NCBI RefSeq assembly: GCF_002904345.1
Contig: NZ_PEIH01000005.1
Coordinates: forward strand, 302,449-366,448
Origin: Bacteroidetes bacterium endosymbiont of Geopemphigus sp.
Lineage (GTDB): Bacteria > Bacteroidota > Bacteroidia > Flavobacteriales > Blattabacteriaceae
Direction of reading: 5' to 3'
Length of the DNA stretch: 64,000 bases
The translations under genes were made by a program, and so were the position numbers. Of this stretch, positions 25,864 to 35,789 are shown piece after piece; within the stretch, counting starts at the first letter, position 1; every line of letters begins with the position of its first letter. A model generated the notes under the pieces. It searched no databases, was not told the origin of the DNA, and was given only the letters and a program-made list of their open reading frames with translations.

Positions 25864-26909
25864 GTTATTGTTATTTATAATATATAATATAGACACAATA
25901 CTTATATATTATAATAAATAATAATTTTAATAAAATTTTATTAATAAATATTTATCTGTAATACCTATTATTGTTTAACATATATCCATATTTTATTAAT
26001 GCCATGTATCACAAGTTTAGATGGATTACAAATTGGAAAGGAAAAATACCATGTTCGTTGGGGTGGAAGTTCAAGAGATTTTTAAGCTTTTAAAGAGACT
26101 TCTGTGTCCTTTTTGTATACCCATAAAGTTTCTTGTGAGAAAAAAAAACGAAGAATGTGTCCCTAACTAGTTCTTTTTTGAACACAAAGTCATTTTTAAA
26201 TTGTGAAAACGAAAAATATGTAGCGCAAACCAAGCATACGCCGCACGAGTTATAAGCAGAACTTCATAGAAAGGTCTATGACCAAACTTTATATCTAACT
26301 TATTTGAGTAGGAAAAAAAGAAACACTAAATCATTGATCATTCTTTTATTGATTGAACGAACACACTTTTTCAAATATAGGTTTTTGATAGATAGTTTAT
26401 AGGCTCGCGACAAATAATATTAGACGTAAGTTTTCGTTGATTTATCGGAATAAACAACTTCATAAAATCATCTAAACAATTGAAAATAAATATATTAATT
26501 TTTATATAATTACTTGATATTAAAAGTAAATTAATCATGCAAGCAAGTGCCTTTGAAAAAGGGCTATGGCATGTAAAGCAAAGAATATGAATAAGGATGA
26601 TAGTGTGCCTTAACCGCCAAATTAAAAAAAGACTCTGCAGTTAAAAAACGAAAGTTTTAAGAATAGAAAGTCACTGAAATTTTTCTAAAAAAATAAAGAA
26701 TTCCTAGCTGGGTATATACCATTAAAAACATATAAGATATCAATCCAAGGTCGGATTGACTAACGATTGCCAGCTTTAAATTAGAAATAAAAATTTGAGT
26801 GCTCAAGTGATTGAATTTTTGTTTAAAATGAAAAGTTTTTTAAAAAAAACTATATTATTCACAATATCGTTTTAAACGTTTAATTTTGGACGTTTGGATT
26901 CAATAGGTT
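25864..26909. other. Gene-free AT-rich spacer of about 1 kb
   Basis: I find no reading frame or RNA gene I can support. Small palindromes are present, for example CAATCC/GGATTG at 26741-26758 and GGTATATACC at 26711-26720. It probably represents erased coding DNA between the VGIGT remnant and the MATE gene, and must contain the MATE promoter. Confidence 0.6.
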
Positions 26910-28256
26910 TTGAATTTCATTACTCATATAAAGAGAAATACTCGTCTGGCGCTTCCTGTAGCCTTGGGTCAGGTAGGGCAGGTATGCATGAACCTTGTCG
27001 ATAATATTATGGTCGGCTCGCTTGGGGGTGTAGCTTTAGGCACTGTAGCTCTGGCTAATGCGGTATTTCTTATAGTGATGGTCTTTGGCATGGGTATGGC
27101 TTCATCCGTTTCTCCTTTGGTAGCTCAAGCGGATGCTTGCGACAATAAAAAAGAAGGCATCACCAGTTTGCAGCATGGTTTGGTCATAGGTTTTTTTCTC
27201 TCTTTGTTGATGTATTTAATTATCTGGCTTTTTATTCCCATGCTTTCTTATTTGAATCAGCCCAAGGAGGTTATCGCTGAAGCCGGTCCTTTTCTAAATG
27301 TCATCGGTATTTCGCTTATACCTTGGATGCTCGCTGAATTTCTTCGTAAATTTTGCGAGGGACTTTCCTTAACTACTCCCGGCATGCTGGTCACCTGGAT
27401 AGCTGTTATTTACAATGTTATTTTTAATTACTTGCTTATTTATGGCCACTGCGGCTTTCCGAAGCTCGGTGTAGTGGGTGCAGCCTATGCCACTTTAATT
27501 GCCCGTATCGTGCTGCTTTTTGGCATGATTATTTTGCTCAAACAATACAGAAAAATACGTGAATATTACAAAGAATTGCGTCCTCGTATCTTTCAAAGAG
27601 AATATTTTAGGAAAATACTTTCCCTAGGAACGCCAGCTGGCCTGCAGATGCTTTTTGAAATAGGCGCTTTTGCTGTAGCTTCTTTTATCGCCGGTCTTTC
27701 CGGAACTAACGAGCTGGCGGCACATCAAATCAGTATGAATTTGGCTTCAGCCACTTATATGCTCTCGGTAGGTTTTGCTGTGGCGGCTACCATACGCATA
27801 GGAAATCAAAAGGCTTTAAAAAATTATATTGAACTCAGGCGAGCTGGCTGGTCAGCCTTTTTGATGAGCGGTACTTTTATGATTATTTGCGCCATCACTT
27901 TTATATGTTCACGTGAATACCTTCCTTATATTTTTGTCAAAAAAGAAGATATTGAAATAGCACGTATAGCTTCGAATTTACTTATCATAGCTGCCTTATT
28001 CCAGCTTTCCGATAGCATACAAAGTGTAGCCCTAGGCGCGCTTAGGGGCATGCAAGATGTAAAAATACCTATGTGGTTAACTTTCTTTGCTTATTGGGTG
28101 GTAGCTATTCCCTTGGCCTGGTATTGCTCGGTGCAAAGGCATATGGGCGCCTTTGGCGTTTGGATCGGTCTGGGTGTGGGACTCACCGTATCTTCCCTTT
28201 TGTTAATTACGCGTTACAATAAAAAGACCAACAGACTTATAAAGAATTCCGCGTAA
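26910..28256 (+). CDS. MATE-family efflux transporter
   Basis: A 448-residue NorM-like multidrug and toxin extrusion protein with twelve predicted spans, exporting cationic compounds in exchange for Na+ or H+. RLALPVALGQVGQVCMNLVD then NIMVGSLGGVALGTVALANA at the start, and the second-half LGTPAGLQMLFEIGAFAVAS with ELAAHQISMNLASATYMLSV are typical. The reading begins with TTG at 26910; no ATG or GTG is placed well for the conserved N-terminus, so a TTG start is accepted. A gene-free kilobase lies upstream. It appears intact. Confidence 0.92.
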   Translation: MNFITHIKRNTRLALPVALGQVGQVCMNLVDNIMVGSLGGVALGTVALANAVFLIVMVFGMGMASSVSPLVAQADACDNKKEGITSLQHGLVIGFFLSLLMYLIIWLFIPMLSYLNQPKEVIAEAGPFLNVIGISLIPWMLAEFLRKFCEGLSLTTPGMLVTWIAVIYNVIFNYLLIYGHCGFPKLGVVGAAYATLIARIVLLFGMIILLKQYRKIREYYKELRPRIFQREYFRKILSLGTPAGLQMLFEIGAFAVASFIAGLSGTNELAAHQISMNLASATYMLSVGFAVAATIRIGNQKALKNYIELRRAGWSAFLMSGTFMIICAITFICSREYLPYIFVKKEDIEIARIASNLLIIAALFQLSDSIQSVALGALRGMQDVKIPMWLTFFAYWVVAIPLAWYCSVQRHMGAFGVWIGLGVGLTVSSLLLITRYNKKTNRLIKNSA

Positions 28257-28416
28257 TATTTTGAGAGTTTTCTCTGATAGAGTAGATTGATCTGCGAACC
28301 AAATATTTTTCATTAAATTCGCAGATAAATTTTCTTCTGAAGGCTGTCACGCTCCCTTATGTATTGTACTTTTTTTGTTTGCAATTTCAGTCCTAATTAG
28401 AAATCAATTACTATTT

Positions 28417-30129
28417 ATGAACAAATTCACTGAAACAGGCTTGAACCCTCAAATCATCAACGCACTCGATGAGTTAGGCTTCCAGTTGCCCACTCCCGTA
28501 CAGCGAAAATCGATTCCTTATCTACTGAGCTCTGAAGGCGATCTTATTGCTTTAGCGCAGACAGGAACTGGAAAGACTGCCGCTTTTGGACTACCGCTTA
28601 TACAAAAAATATCGTCCGATCAGAAGGGGCCTCAAGCCCTTATACTTTGTCCTACCAGAGAGCTGTGCTTACAAATCACTCAGGATTTTCAGCGATTTGC
28701 CAAATATCTTCCCCATATAAAAATCACCCCGGTTTATGGAGGTGCCAATATAGAAACGCAGATTAAAGCCTTGCAGAGAGGCTCGCAAATCATTATCAGC
28801 ACCCCCGGAAGGCTCGTAGATTTAATTCGTCGCAAAAAAATAAATCTCTTAGATATTTGTTATTTGGTACTTGATGAAGCTGATGAAATGCTTAATATGG
28901 GATTTAAAGATGAACTGGACGCTATTATCCATGAACTTCCTTCTAAACGCCAAACCTTATTATTTTCTGCCACCATGTCCGGAGACATGAATAAGATTGC
29001 AAACGACTATCTCACGGATCCGTTTGAAATCAGCACTGGAAAGCGTAATGTAGGCTCAGATGATGTAAGACATATCTATTATATGGTAAATAGCCAAAAC
29101 AGATATCTGGCACTTAAACGTGTTGCTGATATAAATCCTGATATATATGGCATAGTTTTTTGTCGTACTCGCAGAGAAACCAAAGAAGTAGCCGATCATT
29201 TGATTCGGGACGGTTATAATGCTGACGCTCTTTACGGAGATCTCTCACAAGCACAGCGTGAATCAGTTATGGGACGCTTCAGGGAAAAACGTTTGCAATT
29301 GCTCGTAGCTACTGATGTGGCTGCGCGTGGATTGGATGTAAATAATATAACACATGTAATTAATTATAACCTTCCTGATGATAATGAAACATATGTACAT
29401 CGTAGCGGACGTACCGGGCGTGCCGGGAATCAAGGGATTTCCATCTGTATCATTCATTCCAGAGAGCGCAGACGCCTGAAAGAAGTAGAGCAAAAAATAG
29501 GAAAGAAATTTGAATATGCCCCCGTGCCTACAGGTCGGGAAATATGCGAAAAACAACTTTTTCATCTCGTTAACAAAACTACTGAAGTGGTAGTGGACGA
29601 TCGTTCTATAGAGATTTACTTGCCGATGATTTATGAAAAACTGGTAGGCTTTGATCGTGAAGAACTCATCAAGCGTTTTGCTTCAGTAGAATTTAACCGT
29701 TTTCTTTCTTATTATAAGAATGCGCAAGATATTAACCTGGCGTCTGGCTCAGACCTCGCAGAACGCCCCTCGTACCGACGAAGTTCGTCATCAGGTTTTT
29801 CAAACCTATTAATAAATATAGGCGCTAAAGACGGCCTTACGAAGCTCGATCTTATAGGACTTATCAACAAAGCTACCCGCACGCGAAACATTGATATTGG
29901 AAACATAGAAATTGCAGGTAAAAGTTCATTTTTTGAGGTCGATAGCGCTTATCAAGAAAAGGTAATATCCGGACTTAATCAAATGATATATCAAGGAAAA
30001 GGTCTCTCTGTGGAGTTCAAAAGCGCCAGTGAATCTGCATTTTCCAGAGGAAAGAGAACCTATAGTGGCGGCAGCTCGGCAGCTTCCGGACGAAAAAGGT
30101 CACGTATAAGCAGCTTTTCAAAGCGTTGA
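28417..30129 (+). CDS. DEAD-box RNA helicase with DbpA-type RNA-binding domain
   Basis: An ATP-dependent RNA helicase of about 570 residues, probably acting in ribosome assembly or mRNA turnover. All core motifs are present: AQTGTGKTAAFGLP (Walker A), PTRELCLQI, STPGRLVDLI, VLDEADEMLNMGF (DEAD), LLFSATMS, GIVFCRTRRE, VATDVAARGLDV and HRSGRTGRAG. The C-terminal third (about 455-535) has SNLLINIGAKDGLTKLDLIG and NIDIGNIEIAGKSSFFEVD, matching the DbpA RNA-binding domain, then a Ser/Arg/Gly-rich basic tail. The frame is open from a TTG at 28375, but ATG 28417 fits the family start (MNKFTETGLNPQI). aroC follows 37 bases later. Confidence 0.95.
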   Translation: MNKFTETGLNPQIINALDELGFQLPTPVQRKSIPYLLSSEGDLIALAQTGTGKTAAFGLPLIQKISSDQKGPQALILCPTRELCLQITQDFQRFAKYLPHIKITPVYGGANIETQIKALQRGSQIIISTPGRLVDLIRRKKINLLDICYLVLDEADEMLNMGFKDELDAIIHELPSKRQTLLFSATMSGDMNKIANDYLTDPFEISTGKRNVGSDDVRHIYYMVNSQNRYLALKRVADINPDIYGIVFCRTRRETKEVADHLIRDGYNADALYGDLSQAQRESVMGRFREKRLQLLVATDVAARGLDVNNITHVINYNLPDDNETYVHRSGRTGRAGNQGISICIIHSRERRRLKEVEQKIGKKFEYAPVPTGREICEKQLFHLVNKTTEVVVDDRSIEIYLPMIYEKLVGFDREELIKRFASVEFNRFLSYYKNAQDINLASGSDLAERPSYRRSSSSGFSNLLINIGAKDGLTKLDLIGLINKATRTRNIDIGNIEIAGKSSFFEVDSAYQEKVISGLNQMIYQGKGLSVEFKSASESAFSRGKRTYSGGSSAASGRKRSRISSFSKR

Positions 30130-30166
30130 TATTTAACGATGAGCTATAATTTTCAATTTTTATCAC

Positions 30167-31231
30167 ATGGCGGGAAATACCTTTGGAAAGCTTTTCAAAC
30201 TCACTAGTTTTGGAGAAAGTCATGGAGCGGCGATAGGAGGCATCATAGAAGGTTGTCCCGCTGGGATCGCACTGGACTTCCAAGAAATTCAGTGTGAGCT
30301 CGATCGTCGTCGTCCCGGACAATCGAATATCGTTACCCAGCGTCGAGAATTGGATCAGGTATATTTTTTATCAGGAATTTTTAAAGGCATCACTACAGGT
30401 ACGCCTATAGGTTTTGCTATTTATAATGAAGATCAGAAATCTCAGGATTATCAACATATCAACAATTCTTATCGCCCTTCACATGCGGATTTTACTTATG
30501 AGAAAAAATATGGCATAAGAGATCACAGGGGTGGAGGGCGCTCATCGGCGCGTGAAACAGCTGCCCGGGTAGTAGGGGGTGCCATTGCCAGGCAGATACT
30601 CAGTGAGATACGCATTAACGCTTTTGTTTCTTCTGTAGGACCTATTAAGTTAAGCAAGTCGTATGAAGAGCTAGATCTTTGCCATATTGAAGATACACCG
30701 GTGCGTTGTCCCGATGTAAAAACTGCCGCAGAGATGATTGATCTTATCAGAAAAGTCCGAAAAGAGGGTGACACTCTAGGAGGCACGGTAAGCTGTATAG
30801 TTCAAAACGTTCCCATAGGCTTGGGTGAGCCTGTTTTTGATAAACTTCATGCTGACTTAGGCAAGGCTATGCTTTCGATCAATGCTGTAAAAGGCTTTGA
30901 ATATGGCAGCGGTTTTTCCGGAACACAAATGCGTGGCTCTACTCATAATGATCTTTTTCAGAAAGGTGGAAATACCACGACTAACTTTTCAGGCGGTATA
31001 CAAGGAGGCATTTCCAATGGAATGGATATCTATTTTCGCGTAGCTTTTAAGCCCGTAGCCACCATTATGCGAGAGCAAAATACTATTGACCATCATAACA
31101 GGTCGGTTTCGATTAGGGGAAAAGGTAGGCATGATCCTTGTGTAGTTCCCAGGGCTGTACCTATTGTAGAAGCTATGGCAGCCCTTGTTTTGGCGGATCA
31201 TTGGCTTTTTCAAAAAATTTCTCGAAATTAG
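30167..31231 (+). CDS. aroC: Chorismate synthase
   Basis: The last shikimate-pathway step, turning EPSP into chorismate with reduced FMN, feeding aromatic amino acids, folate and quinones. The 354 residues carry the family signatures [18 protein letters not shown] near residue 15, [20 protein letters not shown] near 122, and [20 protein letters not shown] near 320. It appears complete. It is kept intact, unlike neighbouring transport genes, which fits retention of biosynthesis. Confidence 0.98.
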   Translation: MAGNTFGKLFKLTSFGESHGAAIGGIIEGCPAGIALDFQEIQCELDRRRPGQSNIVTQRRELDQVYFLSGIFKGITTGTPIGFAIYNEDQKSQDYQHINNSYRPSHADFTYEKKYGIRDHRGGGRSSARETAARVVGGAIARQILSEIRINAFVSSVGPIKLSKSYEELDLCHIEDTPVRCPDVKTAAEMIDLIRKVRKEGDTLGGTVSCIVQNVPIGLGEPVFDKLHADLGKAMLSINAVKGFEYGSGFSGTQMRGSTHNDLFQKGGNTTTNFSGGIQGGISNGMDIYFRVAFKPVATIMREQNTIDHHNRSVSIRGKGRHDPCVVPRAVPIVEAMAALVLADHWLFQKISRN

Positions 31232-31726
31232 AACAACGAAAATCGTTTCCATATGAAAAAGAATCATTGATAAAGGATTTTTCCTCTGTAGCTTCCCAAA
31301 GCGGTCAGCTTTTGGATCAAGCTATAAAAGGTAGTTTCACTTCTGAAAACTACAGCTGGAAATTAAAAACCATGAACGCAACTATTATGGATGTTTCTCA
31401 GCTAAAAGAAAAAATACTTCTGTTATCATTCTAGAAATTTCCCTGTAAAGAATGTATAGATCGTTTTAAGCTTTTGCAAAATTTAAAGGGTAACTTTTTT
31501 GATGATTTTTAATTTCATGCAAACAAGGGTTATACCTTGTCTGTATATATTATCCTTCAGGAGCTGATAAAGGATTCCAATTAAAAACAAAGAGAACGTT
31601 CCGTTTATTACAATAGATCAAAAAAAACCAATGAATTCCACACAACTGGGATGGAAAAGCTTCTGAGAAAGAACGAAAAGAAATCACTCAAAGATTCGAT
31701 GAGCTGATCAATTCCTGAATGTAAGA
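31232..31726 (+). other. Spacer with unidentified coding remnants
   Basis: Between aroC and miaA. From about 31255 to 31434 the plus strand is open with protein-like composition (LIKDFSSVASQSGQLLDQAI, then KGSFTSENYSWKLKTMNATI), but no start or family is evident. Near 31655-31720 another stretch reads ASEKERKEITQRFDELINS before a stop just upstream of miaA. These look like leftovers of one or two small genes that I cannot name. Confidence 0.4.
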
Positions 31727-32641
31727 ATGCGCCCAATCCTTATCACGATTATAGGTCCCACGGCTGTCGGAAAAACTTCCCTTTCTTTAGATTTGGCTAA
31801 AAAGTTATCCTGTGAGATTGTATCTTATGATGCGCGTCAATTCTACAGGGAACTTAAAATAGGTACATCCCCTCCGGATGAAAAGGCTCTTAAGAGTGTC
31901 AGGCATCATTTTATCGGGCACTTAAGTATTTATCAAACCTATACATCAGGGGATTTTGAAAAAGAGGCTCTAAGGAAATTAGATGAGCTCTTTGCTAAGT
32001 ATTCAACTGTTCTTATGGTGGGCGGCTCCGGGCTTTATGAAAAAGCGCTTATTCAAGGTTTGGATATCTTCCCGGAGGTTCCTTTAGAAATTCATAAGGC
32101 GTTGCATGAGATTTTTAAGAAAAAAGGACTTGCACCTTTACAAAAAGAGCTTAAGCATTTTGATCCGTTTTATTATCACCAGGCAGACCTTTATAATCCT
32201 CAGCGGCTTATCCGCGCGCTCGGAGTGATCCGAGCCAGCGGTCAGCCCTTTTCCTCTTTCAGAACGGGTCTGAGGACCCGACGCCCTTTTCGTGTGATTA
32301 AAATCGGTTTGCATCTTTCTCGCCAGGCGCTTTATTTACGCATTAACAAACGCGTAGATCAAATGATCCAGGAAGGACTTTTGCAGGAAGCAAAAACCTA
32401 TCATCCTTATAAGTATTTAAATCCCCTGCAAACGGTGGGCTATAGAGAACTCTTTTCTTATTTCGAGGGGCTTAGCACTCTGGAAAACGCTATTGAGGAG
32501 ATTAAAAAAAATACCCGACGCTATGCTAAGCGTCAACTCACCTGGTACCGTAAAGATCAAGAAGTGAATTGGTTTTTTCCTGATCAAAAAGATGAAATTT
32601 TAAACTGTATCACAAGGTTTATTGAGAGTGAGAATTTTTGA
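31727..32641 (+). CDS. miaA: tRNA dimethylallyltransferase
   Basis: Adds a dimethylallyl group to A37 of tRNAs that read codons starting with U, improving decoding. The 304 residues begin with the P-loop ITIIGPTAVGKTSLSLDLAK; VSYDARQFYRELKIGTSPP follows (usual D-S/A-x-Q-x-Y), then HHFIGHLSIYQTYTSGDFE, LMVGGSGLYEKAL, and LQTVGYRELFSYFEG with the RYAKRQLTWYRK zone near the C-terminus. Full length. The upstream spacer holds remnants; htpG follows after about 90 bases. Confidence 0.97.
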   Translation: MRPILITIIGPTAVGKTSLSLDLAKKLSCEIVSYDARQFYRELKIGTSPPDEKALKSVRHHFIGHLSIYQTYTSGDFEKEALRKLDELFAKYSTVLMVGGSGLYEKALIQGLDIFPEVPLEIHKALHEIFKKKGLAPLQKELKHFDPFYYHQADLYNPQRLIRALGVIRASGQPFSSFRTGLRTRRPFRVIKIGLHLSRQALYLRINKRVDQMIQEGLLQEAKTYHPYKYLNPLQTVGYRELFSYFEGLSTLENAIEEIKKNTRRYAKRQLTWYRKDQEVNWFFPDQKDEILNCITRFIESENF

Positions 32642-32728
32642 TATCACTGACAAAGTGTCTTGGAGTATTTATATGGTACGGCCTTTGTCGGCATCTTAAA
32701 GGGATAGAATCTATAAATTTATCAAACT

Positions 32729-34609
32729 ATGACCAACGGAACCATTAACGTTACGGCGGAGAATATATTTCCGATCATTAAAAAATTTCTTTATTCAGAT
32801 CACGAGATTTTCTTGCGAGAGATTGTTTCCAACGCTACCGACGCCACTCTTAAACTCAAAGCTCTTGCTGAATTTGGGGAAGCGGATAAAGAAGAGAGCG
32901 AGTTAAGAATTGAAGTTAAAATCGACAAGGAAAAAAAAACCTTGCATGTCCTTGATCAGGGCATCGGGATGACAGCTGAGGAAATAGAAAAGTATATCAA
33001 TCAAATCGCTTTTTCCGGCGCGGAGGAATTTGTTGAAAAATACAAGGACAAAAGCGATAAAGCGCAAAGTATTATCGGACATTTCGGCCTGGGTTTTTAC
33101 TCAGCCTTCATGGTGGCTGACAGGGTAGAAATCTTTAGTAAATCTTACAAGGAAGCTCCGGGAGTATATTGGAGCTGTGATGGTTCTCCAAAGTTCACCC
33201 TTAGAGAAACTACCGATAAAAAAGAACATGGAACTGAGGTGATCCTGCATATCAATCAGGCGGAGAGCAAGGAATTTATTGAAGAACAGCGTATTCGCGA
33301 ATTGCTCGACAAATACTGTAAATTTATGCCTGTGCCCATTAAATTTGGCGAGCGCGAGGAAACAAAAAAGACAAAAGATGATAAGGAAGAAAAAATAAAG
33401 GTAGATGATATTATTAACGACCCCACGCCTGCTTGGACTAAAAAACCGGATAAACTTAAAGAAAAAGACTATAAAAACTTCTATCGCACCCTTTATCCTA
33501 TGCAGTTTGAGGAGCCCCTATTTTGGATTCACCTCAATATAGATCATCCTTTTCATCTGACGGGAATTCTCTATTTCCCTAGGTTGAAAAATCAAGTTGA
33601 AGTTCAAAAAGATAAAATTCAACTTTATCAAAATCAGGTTTTTGTCACCGATAATGTCGAAGGTATCGTGCCGGAATTTCTGCATTTGCTTCGCGGTGTT
33701 ATCGATTCTCCGGATATTCCCCTGAACGTATCGCGCTCTTATTTGCAGGCCGATGCCGCGGTGAAGAAAATTTCAGGTTATATCACTCGTAAGGTGGCCG
33801 ATAAACTAGAGAGCCTTTTTAAAAATGACCGTGAGGATTTTGAAAAGAAATGGGAAGATAGCAAGATCATTATCGAATATGGGATGCTAAGTGAGGATAA
33901 ATTTCTTGAAAAAGCTCAAAAATTTGCCTTGTACCCCAATACAGATGGCTCTTATTTCACTTTTGGTGAATTTACTGAAAAAATTAAATCTTATCAAGAA
34001 GATAAGGAGGGTAAGCTTGTATATCTATACACCTCACACAAAGAGGAGCAATATAGTTATATTCAAAGCGCCAAAGCTAAAGGATATGAGGTTTTACTCC
34101 TGAATAGCCCATTAGCTCCACACTTAATTCAAAAACTAGAAGGAGTGCATAAGAATATTTCTTTTGTGCGCGTAGATTCCGACTCTATAGATAAATTGAT
34201 TAAAAAAGAAGAGAATACCTTGTCAAGGTTGGCTGAAAATGAGAAAGAAGATATTAAAAAGCTCCTTGAAGAAAATATCGATCAGCAAAAATTCACCCTG
34301 GTGTTGGAAAATTTAGACAGCCATGAGGCGCCTTTTATCATTACCATTCCAGAGTTTATGCGTCGAATGAAGGAGATAAGTCAGACAGGTGGAAGTATGT
34401 TTGGCATGAGTCAATTACCTGAGGTATATCATTTGATCGTCAATACCAATCACGAGCTCATCAGGAAAATACTAGATCAAGAAAATCGAGAGTATAAAAA
34501 GCAAATGATCAACAATGCTTTAGAATTGGCTATGCTTTCTAAAAATTTACTTCACGGAGAAACTTTGAGTCGGTTTGTTTCCCGCTCTTTTGAACAAATG
34601 ATTTCCTAA
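32729..34609 (+). CDS. htpG: Molecular chaperone HtpG (Hsp90)
   Basis: A 626-residue ATP-dependent chaperone of the cytoplasm. The GHKL ATPase domain is intact: FLREIVSNATDATLKLK (the Asn in the ATP site), LDQGIGMTAEEI, and IGHFGLGFYSAFMVADRVEI. SRSYLQADAAVKKISGYITR in the middle domain is a strong Hsp90 marker. A charged insert (about 210-230, EETKKTKDDKEEKIKVDD) fits Bacteroidota members. The promoter should lie in the 87 bases after miaA. A terminator-like hairpin follows directly. Confidence 0.97.
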   Translation: MTNGTINVTAENIFPIIKKFLYSDHEIFLREIVSNATDATLKLKALAEFGEADKEESELRIEVKIDKEKKTLHVLDQGIGMTAEEIEKYINQIAFSGAEEFVEKYKDKSDKAQSIIGHFGLGFYSAFMVADRVEIFSKSYKEAPGVYWSCDGSPKFTLRETTDKKEHGTEVILHINQAESKEFIEEQRIRELLDKYCKFMPVPIKFGEREETKKTKDDKEEKIKVDDIINDPTPAWTKKPDKLKEKDYKNFYRTLYPMQFEEPLFWIHLNIDHPFHLTGILYFPRLKNQVEVQKDKIQLYQNQVFVTDNVEGIVPEFLHLLRGVIDSPDIPLNVSRSYLQADAAVKKISGYITRKVADKLESLFKNDREDFEKKWEDSKIIIEYGMLSEDKFLEKAQKFALYPNTDGSYFTFGEFTEKIKSYQEDKEGKLVYLYTSHKEEQYSYIQSAKAKGYEVLLLNSPLAPHLIQKLEGVHKNISFVRVDSDSIDKLIKKEENTLSRLAENEKEDIKKLLEENIDQQKFTLVLENLDSHEAPFIITIPEFMRRMKEISQTGGSMFGMSQLPEVYHLIVNTNHELIRKILDQENREYKKQMINNALELAMLSKNLLHGETLSRFVSRSFEQMIS

Positions 34610-34645
34610 AAAGACCCTTTTCTAAAAGGGCCTTTCGATTATTTT
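34610..34645 (+). terminator. Rho-independent terminator of htpG
   Basis: AAAG.CCCTTT (34610-34620) pairs with AAAGGG.CTTT (34625-34635) across a TCTA loop, with one A/C mismatch, starting at the htpG stop. It is followed by a T-rich stretch. The mirrored A-run lets it also serve the convergent yceI-like gene. Confidence 0.7.
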
Positions 34646-34681
34646 ATATTATACTATATAATATACTTCTTACTGTGCTTT

Positions 34682-35268
34682 TTAAGCTCTAATGGATACT
34701 TTCAGGTCAATATCGTCCTTGATGATTACATCGGCATATTGAGCTTCATATATCAGTTTGAAATCTCTGCGGTTTATAGTAATTTTGTCCGAAAAAAATG
34801 ACAATTGACCATTTTCAAGCAAATAGTTCCCTTTAAAAATACCAGGTTTGGTAATGGCTTTGATAGTAATATCTCCCGTAACTTGTAATGGATGATTTTG
34901 ATCATTGCTTGCTTTTATTTTCCTTATTTGCAAACTAGCAATGGGAAAATTTTTTACGTCGAAAAAATCTTCGCCTTTTAAATGATTTTCAAGGTTCTTT
35001 TTCTCCTTGGGATCTTTCTTTAGATCATCTGACTCTATAGTCTTGAGATTTACGTTAAACGAACCACTTATTAACTGATGATTTTTATTTAACATAAAAT
35101 AACCATCTCTAAGCTTCGCGGTTCCATAATGTGAAGTAGATTCAGTTTTAAATAATTTATATCCCCGCCAATTAGTGTTAGAAGCTTTTTTAAGCACTTC
35201 ATAGCGATCCTGGGCAAAAGTTATAGAGGAAATTACAAGTCCTAAAGTAGGAAAGCAATTTTTTTCAT
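34682..35268 (-). pseudogene. YceI-family periplasmic protein, frameshifted signal peptide
   Basis: The body from about residue 20 is a good YceI-like lipid-binding protein: FNVNLKTIESDDLKKDPKEK, NHLKGEDFFDVKNFPIASLQ (the D-x-F-D-x-x-x-x-P motif) and VTGDITIKAITKP with the IKAIT/G-K-P ending. Upstream, ATG 35266-35268 starts MKKIAFLL, but a one-base loss near 35244 sends that frame to a stop, while the matching second half (LGLVISSITFAQ) is in the long frame. Restoring one base gives a normal signal peptide, MKKIAFLLLGLVISSITFAQ. The open frame could instead start at 35305 with an unlikely N-terminus lacking a proper signal. Probably a recent pseudogene; a sequencing error is possible. Confidence 0.75.
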
Positions 35269-35555
35269 AAGTTCTTATTTTGATAAATCGCAGCAAAATT
35301 AGCAATATTTATTTTCACTATAAAATAAAATAATTGATTTATAGTCAATTCCTTCGATATTGGCTTAATATTCAAATAAACGGCACATTTGTAAAAACTT
35401 AAAGGACGTTCATGCTTTTTATATAATGAATTCATTATGCTTGTGTCGAGTAATCCGCTTTTTTTCTAGGAAAAATCGATTTAAAAACTGGATAACTCGT
35501 TGGGACATTAAGCCCGCGTAAGTGACGATAGTTTAGAAGATGATTAGAAACTAAA

Positions 35556-35780
35556 AATATGAAATTCATAGGAATTAACCTAGATAAAAGTTCATTTGTG
35601 GCAGCTTTTCCTTAGATTCACAGAGAGTCAAATAACCTTATCTATGCTCAACCACAAGCAAAACAATCGCTTCGCTCATATATAATATACAGTGACCAAA
35701 ACCGATCAAGAAGACGTGCGGCTTATAGCGCTCTCTATGGAGAAAAGATGCGTCCTGCCCCCTACAATAGATAAGTGTTA
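35556..35780 (+). pseudogene. IS110-family transposase remnant (second site)
   Basis: ATG 35558 begins MKFIGINLDKSSFVAAFP, the usual IS110 opening (M-x-x-x-G-I-D-x-x-K-x-x-F), and about 130 bases later VTKTDQEDVRLIALSMEK gives the KTD..DA.LIA motif of the DEDD domain. The segment between is short and frameshifted, and nothing of the Transposase_20 domain is seen. It complements the remnant at 7540-8222, which lacks this N-terminus. Confidence 0.75.
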
Positions 35781-35789
35781 ATGTTTTTT

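Noticed and set aside
25622-25921. 99-codon plus-strand hydrophobic open frame
   Set aside because: It is antisense to the signal peptide and VGIGT region of the minus-strand pseudogene.
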